Positions 5,872 through 8,099 of a DNA stretch of 8,099 nt are shown here, in pieces. Numbering within the stretch: the stretch's first letter is position 1; each line of letters begins with the position of its first letter. The DNA comes from Gammaproteobacteria bacterium (GTDB lineage: Bacteria > Pseudomonadota > Gammaproteobacteria > J044): assembly GCA_003696465.1 (NCBI GenBank), contig RFHG01000444.1, positions 1 through 8,099 of the forward strand, written 5' to 3'. Position numbers and translations under genes: made by a program. The notes below the pieces were generated by a model, which had not been told where the DNA came from, did no database searches, and saw nothing but the letters and a program-made list of their open reading frames with translations.

Positions 5872-6453
5872 ATGGCTGAAACCCTGACCAGGCAAGCAAG
5901 ACCGACCGGGCAGCGACCCGCCAGTGGCACCGTCCGGCTGCTGGCCGTGCTCGCCGCGGCACTGCTGCTCAGTGCCTGCGGCAATGACATGAGTGACCTC
6001 AAGCAGTATGTCGAGGCCACCAAGGCCAAGAAGCACGGTCGTATCGAACCGATACCCGAGATCAAGTCCTACGAGGCCTTCGAGTATCCCGGGCATGAGC
6101 GCGATCCGTTCGATCCCTCCGCGGTGGCCGCCAAGGTCGAGAAGGGCAAGGCCCTGAGCGAAAACCTGGTATCCGTGGATACCAGCCGGCCTCCCGAATA
6201 CCTCGAAAGCTTCCCGCTGGATACCCTGCGCATGGCCGGTACCCTGGAGCGCAACGGCGAGCTCTGGGCCCTGGTGCGCACCCCCGACGGAACCATCCAG
6301 CGCGTGCATGAAGGCAACTACATGGGCCAGAACTACGGCAGGATCATCCGCATCACCGAGGACGAGATCGTGCTCGAAGAGAAGGTTCCCGATGGCATGG
6401 GCCATTTCGTGAAACGGGAAAATGCGCTCAAGATGAGCAGCGGCGAAGAATGA
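5872..6453 (+). CDS. pilP: Type IV pilus lipoprotein PilP
   Basis: This 193-residue lipoprotein has a signal peptide with lipobox LSAC ending at Cys36, the predicted lipidated residue. A flexible linker follows with the family motif ERDPFDP (76-82) and then the beta-sandwich HR domain (about 105-188; LESFPLDTLRMAGTL at 111-125, MGQNYGRI at 151-158). PilP binds the PilN/PilO pair through its linker and the N0 domain of PilQ through the HR domain, bridging inner and outer membrane parts of the pilus machine. The ATG is supported by AAGGA at 5858-5862, 9 nt upstream. The n-region before the hydrophobic stretch is unusually long (about 20 residues), but no later in-frame ATG precedes the lipobox. 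Residue 37 is Gly rather than Asp, so inner-membrane retention by a +2 Asp is not indicated. Confidence 0.95.
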   Translation: MAETLTRQARPTGQRPASGTVRLLAVLAAALLLSACGNDMSDLKQYVEATKAKKHGRIEPIPEIKSYEAFEYPGHERDPFDPSAVAAKVEKGKALSENLVSVDTSRPPEYLESFPLDTLRMAGTLERNGELWALVRTPDGTIQRVHEGNYMGQNYGRIIRITEDEIVLEEKVPDGMGHFVKRENALKMSSGEE

Positions 6454-6506
6454 GGGCAACAACCATGCATAGCATCCACGAAGCTGACCACAAAGGATTT
6501 CGCACC
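6454..6506 (+). promoter_or_regulatory. pilP-pilQ gap with two alternative pilQ starts
   Basis: This 53-bp gap is the longest in the operon. ATG 6465 and ATG 6507 are in the same frame. ATG 6507 has AAAGGA (6492-6497) 9 nt upstream; ATG 6465 has GAGGG (6452-6456) 8 nt upstream. The first would add 14 residues (MHSIHEADHKGFRT) before the signal peptide. I saw no promoter-like pair or terminator hairpin here. Confidence 0.55.
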
Positions 6507-8099
6507 ATGAAATACCGTCTCTCACTGGCCTTGATCGGCCTGCTGCTCTGGGCTTCGCAATCACTCGCCGCGGGTAACGCCCTGGAAGAGATCACCTATG
6601 CCAAGCTGCCCGGAGACCAGGTTCAGCTCGTGCTCCGCTTCCGCGAGCCACCGAAGGAGCCACTGGCCTTCACCATCGCCGATCCGGCCCGCATCGCCCT
6701 CGACTTCCCGGATACCCGACTCGCGGTCAAGAAGCGCAAGACTCCGATTGGTGTCGGCGTCACACGCAGCGTCACCGCCGTGGAGGGCCGTGGCCGGACC
6801 CGCGTGGTCATCAACCAGAGTGAGTTGTCCGATTACCAGACCCGTGTCAAGGGTAACCAGGTCATTGTGCATATCGGTCCGCCCCAGACCGCGGCCACCG
6901 CCTCCTCGCCCGCACCCGAGGCCATAGACGCCCGCCTCGCCCAGGAAAAGCAGACCGCCCCGGCGCAGAACCGCATCGAGAGCATCGACTTCCGCCGTGG
7001 TACACGGGGTGAGGCACGCATCATCCTCAAGCTCTCCAACCCCCGCATTCCCGTCGATGTACGCCAGCAGGCCCGCGACATCGTGGTCGAGGCGCTCAAT
7101 ACCGGCATCGACGAGAAACTGCAGCGACGCATGGACGTGACCGACTTCGCCACCCCGGTCGAGAGCATCGACACCTTCCAGGTGGGCAATGATGTGCGCA
7201 TCGTTGTGCGCCCCACCGGCGACTACGAACAGCTCGCCTACCAGGCCGACGACATCTTTACCATCGAGGTCAAGCCGCTGACCAAGGCCGAGGTGGAACG
7301 GCGCAAGAAGAAGGAGTTCACCGGCGAACGCCTGTCACTCAACTTCCAGGACATCGAGGTCCGTTCGGTGCTGCAGCTCATCGCCGACTTCACCAACCTC
7401 AACGTGGTGGTCAGTGACAGCGTCAGCGGCAATCTCACCCTGCGTCTGAAGAACGTGCCCTGGGATCAGGCGCTGGACATCATCCTCAAGACCAAGGGCC
7501 TGGCCATGCGCCAGAACGGCAATGTCCTGCTGATCGCGCCGGCGGCCGAGATCGCCGCACAGGAGAAACTGGAGCTGGAGGCCAACAAGCAGGTCGAGGA
7601 ACTCGCGCCGCTTCGCTCCGAGTTCATCCAGATCAACTACGCCAACGCCTCCGAGCTGGCTGCCCTGCTCAAGTCCAAGGGCAACAGCCTGCTCAGCGAG
7701 CGCGGCAACGTCACCATCGACAATCGCACCAACACCCTGCTGGTGCAGGACACCGATGCCAAGCTGGAGGAGATCCGCCGGCTCATCGCCCGCCTCGATG
7801 TCCCGGTACGCCAGGTACTGATCGAGTCCCGTATCGTGGAGGCCAGCGACAAGTACACCAAGGAACTGGGCGTACGCTTCGGCATCACCAGCCAGGGCAC
7901 CGATACCAGCAAGAACCTGCAGCATGCGGTCTCGGGCACGGCCCAGGGCGCCTATGACTTTACCCAGGGCAATACCCCATCGAGTCTCGATGCCTTTGGC
8001 GCCTACAATGTCAATCTGCCCGTGGCCAATCCCGCCGGCAGCATCGGCCTCTCGCTGATCAAGCTGCCGATGGACCTGATGCTCAACCTCGAGCTCAGC
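6507..8099 (+). CDS. pilQ: Type IV pilus outer-membrane secretin PilQ (partial, N-terminal 531 residues)
   Basis: The frame is open from ATG 6507 to the right edge, without a stop, giving 531 codons; complete PilQ is usually about 700. A signal peptide (1-21, likely cut after SLA) precedes two AMIN domains (about 27-123 and 155-255), which bind peptidoglycan. An STN/N0 domain follows (about 273-345, RLSLNFQDIEVRSVLQLIADF and NVPWDQALDIIL), then an N1/NolW-type domain (about 372-433, FIQINYANASELAALLKSKG, NTLLVQDTDAKLEEIRRLI). The entry to the secretin barrel is VPVRQVLIESRIVEASDKY (432-450), with LIKLPMDLMLNLEL at the edge. PilQ forms the multimeric channel through which the pilus emerges; its N0 domain contacts PilP. 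I prefer ATG 6507 because it gives a standard signal peptide; ATG 6465 is possible. The pore and gate region lies beyond the window. Confidence 0.95.
   Translation, partial: MKYRLSLALIGLLLWASQSLAAGNALEEITYAKLPGDQVQLVLRFREPPKEPLAFTIADPARIALDFPDTRLAVKKRKTPIGVGVTRSVTAVEGRGRTRVVINQSELSDYQTRVKGNQVIVHIGPPQTAATASSPAPEAIDARLAQEKQTAPAQNRIESIDFRRGTRGEARIILKLSNPRIPVDVRQQARDIVVEALNTGIDEKLQRRMDVTDFATPVESIDTFQVGNDVRIVVRPTGDYEQLAYQADDIFTIEVKPLTKAEVERRKKKEFTGERLSLNFQDIEVRSVLQLIADFTNLNVVVSDSVSGNLTLRLKNVPWDQALDIILKTKGLAMRQNGNVLLIAPAAEIAAQEKLELEANKQVEELAPLRSEFIQINYANASELAALLKSKGNSLLSERGNVTIDNRTNTLLVQDTDAKLEEIRRLIARLDVPVRQVLIESRIVEASDKYTKELGVRFGITSQGTDTSKNLQHAVSGTAQGAYDFTQGNTPSSLDAFGAYNVNLPVANPAGSIGLSLIKLPMDLMLNLELS

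Noticed and set aside
3970..6564. Several 228-262-codon minus-strand frames opposite pilM, pilN, pilO and pilP
   Set aside because: They mirror well-identified pil genes. Their translations are Gly/Leu/Gln/His-rich with no domain or plausible operon logic, so they are antisense shadows.
1..8099. Mobile element, CRISPR, phage or defence-type genes
   Set aside because: No transposase, integrase, direct-repeat array or unfamiliar gene cluster is visible; every sizeable region is accounted for by housekeeping or pilus genes.

Overview
This is a GC-rich chromosomal window, probably from a gammaproteobacterium. The PBP1a / pilMNOPQ arrangement and the PilM and PilP sequence styles fit a Pseudomonas- or Chromatiales-like lineage; I cannot name a genus. 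The content is housekeeping and surface-machinery DNA. I see no insertion sequence, phage gene, CRISPR array, tRNA or rRNA.

Layout. (1) Positions 1-186 hold the 3' end of hemE (uroporphyrinogen decarboxylase, plus strand). (2) It converges, with only 9 bp between stop codons, on a minus-strand gene (196-798) for a conserved uncharacterised protein resembling a nucleotidyltransferase. A perfect 8-bp-stem hairpin spans both stops. (3) Upstream of that gene on the same strand lies mrcA/ponA (841-3453), a full-length class A penicillin-binding protein (PBP1a); the 42-bp gap suggests co-transcription. (4) A 168-bp AT-rich divergent intergenic region (3454-3621) carries candidate sigma70 promoters for both directions, which overlap each other. 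(5) From 3622 to the window edge runs a tight plus-strand operon pilM-pilN-pilO-pilP-pilQ, with gaps of 1, 1, 13 and 53 bp; pilQ is cut off by the window end after 531 codons.

How the genes work together. PilM (cytoplasmic, actin-like) binds the N-terminus of PilN. PilN and PilO are paired inner-membrane proteins with periplasmic coiled coils. PilP is a lipoprotein linking them to PilQ, the outer-membrane secretin. Together they form the alignment subcomplex of the type IVa pilus, used for twitching motility, adhesion and often DNA uptake. PBP1a polymerises and crosslinks peptidoglycan. Its divergent position beside pilMNOPQ is a known conserved arrangement (ponA/pilM in Pseudomonas, mrcA/hofM in E. 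coli).

I looked for a novel system and did not find a convincing one. The points most worth checking are the uncharacterised nucleotidyltransferase-like protein with an apparently incomplete catalytic motif, the overlapping divergent promoters, the shared stop-codon hairpin, and hemE lying on the mrcA side of the cluster. All long open frames opposite mrcA and the pil genes are interpreted as shadows of high-GC coding sequence.
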